From an uncultured Senegalimassilia sp. (lineage in GTDB: Bacteria > Actinomycetota > Coriobacteriia > Coriobacteriales > Eggerthellaceae), in the NCBI GenBank assembly GCA_934661765.1, contig CAKUJT010000001.1:52464-116463 (forward strand): 64,000 nucleotides of DNA, read 5' to 3'. Below the pieces are notes generated by a model. It made no database searches and was not told where the DNA came from. It saw only the letters and a list, made by a program, of their open reading frames with translations. Shown one piece after another: positions 63,166 through 64,000 of this stretch. A program made the translations under genes and the position numbers. The number at the start of each line of letters is the position of its first letter. Position 1 is the first letter of the stretch.

Positions 63166-63195
63166 GAAAAGCGCCTGGTCACCCAGGCGCTTTTC
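63166..63195. terminator. Bidirectional terminator between mscL and parE
   Basis: GAAAAGCGCCTGG and CCAGGCGCTTTTC form a perfect 13-bp stem with a 4-base loop, with A/T runs at its base. It ends mscL transcription before parE. A REP-like copy follows on each side of 63300. Confidence 0.85.
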
Positions 63196-63235
63196 GCGCA
63201 ATTGCTTCCCGTTTGGGTCCAACTCCCCCGCACAC

Positions 63236-63264
63236 GACGCTTTGGGGATGTAGGGTTAAGCGTC
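63236..63264. repeat. REP-like palindrome, intergenic copy
   Basis: GACGCTT (63236-63242) and AAGCGTC (63258-63264) flank GGGGATGTAGGGT, a variant of the GGGGACGTAGCGC core. Confidence 0.75.
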
Positions 63265-63324
63265 AGGGCTCATAGCGCAACTCACAGGCGTCTCCGCGGC
63301 TAGACCAGCAAGCCTCGCCGTTTT

Positions 63325-63357
63325 CGGACACTTAGCGCTACGTCCCCGAAGCGTCCG
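63325..63357. repeat. REP-like palindrome, intergenic copy
   Basis: CGGACACTTAGCGCTACGTC then CCCGAAGCGTCCG: 9-bp arms (8 matches) around the shared core, in the opposite orientation to the 51058, 52613 and 63236 copies. It lies just past the mscL stop. Confidence 0.85.
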
Positions 63358-63363
63358 ATTCCG

Positions 63364-63801
63364 CTATTCCGCCTTGGCGGGAGCGTCGAACGCCGCCGCG
63401 CAGTGCGGGCAGCGCGTGGCGCCTTCCTTGACCTCTTCCAGGCAAAACGGGCACGTGGGAACGGCCGCGGGGGCCTCCTCTTCCTTGCCCGTGAGCTTAT
63501 CGCCCAGGTTTTGCGCCTTGTTCACGGCCTTCACCAGCAGGAATACCACGAACGCGACGATAAGGAAGTTGATGCAGGCGCTGATGAACGCGCCGAAGTC
63601 GATGTCAGTGCCCGGCACGACCAGCCCGGAGATGGTGTCGGCGCCACCGCCGGCGACCACCGAGATAAGCGGGTTGATGATGCTGGTGGTCAACGCGGTG
63701 ACGATGGACGTGAACGCGCCGCCGATGATGACGCCGACTGCCAGGTCCATCACGTTGCCGCGGTTGATGAACTCCTTGAACTCGTTCAGGAACTTCTTCA
63801 T
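63364..63801 (-). CDS. mscL: Large-conductance mechanosensitive channel MscL with C-terminal zinc ribbon
   Basis: ATG 63801 (MKKFLNEFKEFINRGNVMDL) follows GGAGGGGAAG. The 145-residue protein has the MscL core: LAVGVIIGGAFTSIVTAL (first helix), then the second helix FISACINFLIVAFVVFLLVK. MscL opens under membrane tension and releases solutes in osmotic downshock. After the usual end, about 25 residues carry CPFCLEEVKEGATRCPHC, a four-cysteine zinc ribbon. Similar tails occur in some actinobacterial and clostridial MscL proteins. Confidence 0.93.
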   Translation of the reverse strand: MKKFLNEFKEFINRGNVMDLAVGVIIGGAFTSIVTALTTSIINPLISVVAGGGADTISGLVVPGTDIDFGAFISACINFLIVAFVVFLLVKAVNKAQNLGDKLTGKEEEAPAAVPTCPFCLEEVKEGATRCPHCAAAFDAPAKAE

Positions 63802-63967
63802 CTGCTTCCCCTCCAAACGATCTGCAGCAAAAACGATGCGCCCATACTACACGCGCGATCGTCGGCGGCATAGAGGAGACCCGAAATTGCCGGGGGCCCG
63901 CCATTTTGTCCCCCACTCCCCAACGACCAGGCGTTTTGGGACGCTAAGCGTAAACCCGACGCGAGCC

Positions 63968-64000
63968 CGGACGCTTAGGGCTACGTCCCCGAAGCGTCCG
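63968..64000. repeat. REP-like palindrome at the window end
   Basis: CGGACGCTTAGGGCTACGTC then CCCGAAGCGTCCG: 9-bp perfect arms around the shared core. A related half (GGACGCTAAGCGT) lies at about 63936. The rest of 63802-63967 has no gene; it should hold the mscL promoter. Confidence 0.85.

Overview
The window looks like a chromosomal segment of a high-GC gut or oral actinobacterium of the class Coriobacteriia, most likely family Eggerthellaceae. The inference rests on gene types, not on a marker gene: a Tat-exported flavoprotein reductase beside a multiheme cytochrome and a 12-TM LuxR-type regulator, a LoaP-headed capsule operon with an RfbC-RfbD fusion, and many IS256/IS3 remnants. No rRNA, tRNA or CRISPR array was seen.

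Layout. (1) 1-2720: the end of an iron/cobalamin-type ABC importer (binding protein, FecCD permease, ATPase with an extra C-terminal domain). (2) 2870-31350: an AT-richer accessory island. It holds a TIGR04141/DUF6119 protein, an orphan membrane protein, a Septu pair (PtuA/PtuB), a TOPRIM-ATPase next to a DEAH helicase-nuclease, an AbiH protein, a DUF4297-like nuclease plus SMC-like ATPase (Lamassu-like), a small HEPN-motif protein, an unrecognised cytosolic/membrane protein pair, and a 1433-residue secreted BspA-like protein. Between them lie at least eight IS copies or fragments (IS3, IS110, IS256). Every transposase in the window carries a truncation, frameshift, stop or catalytic substitution. 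A short inverted-repeat element recurs as one full and two partial copies.

(3) 31615-44341: a single-strand surface-polysaccharide operon, read right to left from loaP: priming sugar transferase, rhamnosyltransferase-like GT2, dTDP-rhamnose genes rfbA, rfbB and rfbCD, an acetyltransferase-GT2 fusion joined across a G8 tract, an EpsG-like polymerase, a flippase, a pyruvyl transferase, a GT2 and an SDR. Most genes overlap or sit less than 25 bp apart, which suits LoaP-driven processive antitermination. (4) 45012-52378: a hybrid histidine kinase with two periplasmic solute-binding domains, a pentaheme-type cytochrome, a flavin reductase and a convergent membrane-LuxR regulator. Together they read as a ligand-induced anaerobic respiratory module. 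(5) 53097-63801: housekeeping genes: sbcDC, a small toxin-antitoxin-like pair, parE/parC and mscL. A short palindromic repeat recurs in intergenic spaces here and once inside the luxR-type gene, and a striking hairpin cluster lies at 52744-52975.

The strongest candidates for something undescribed are the TOPRIM-ATPase/helicase-nuclease pair (14235-18550), the unknown cytosolic/membrane pair (24459-26006), the two-gene nuclease/SMC system with a HEPN-motif neighbour, and the possible phase switch at the G8 tract.
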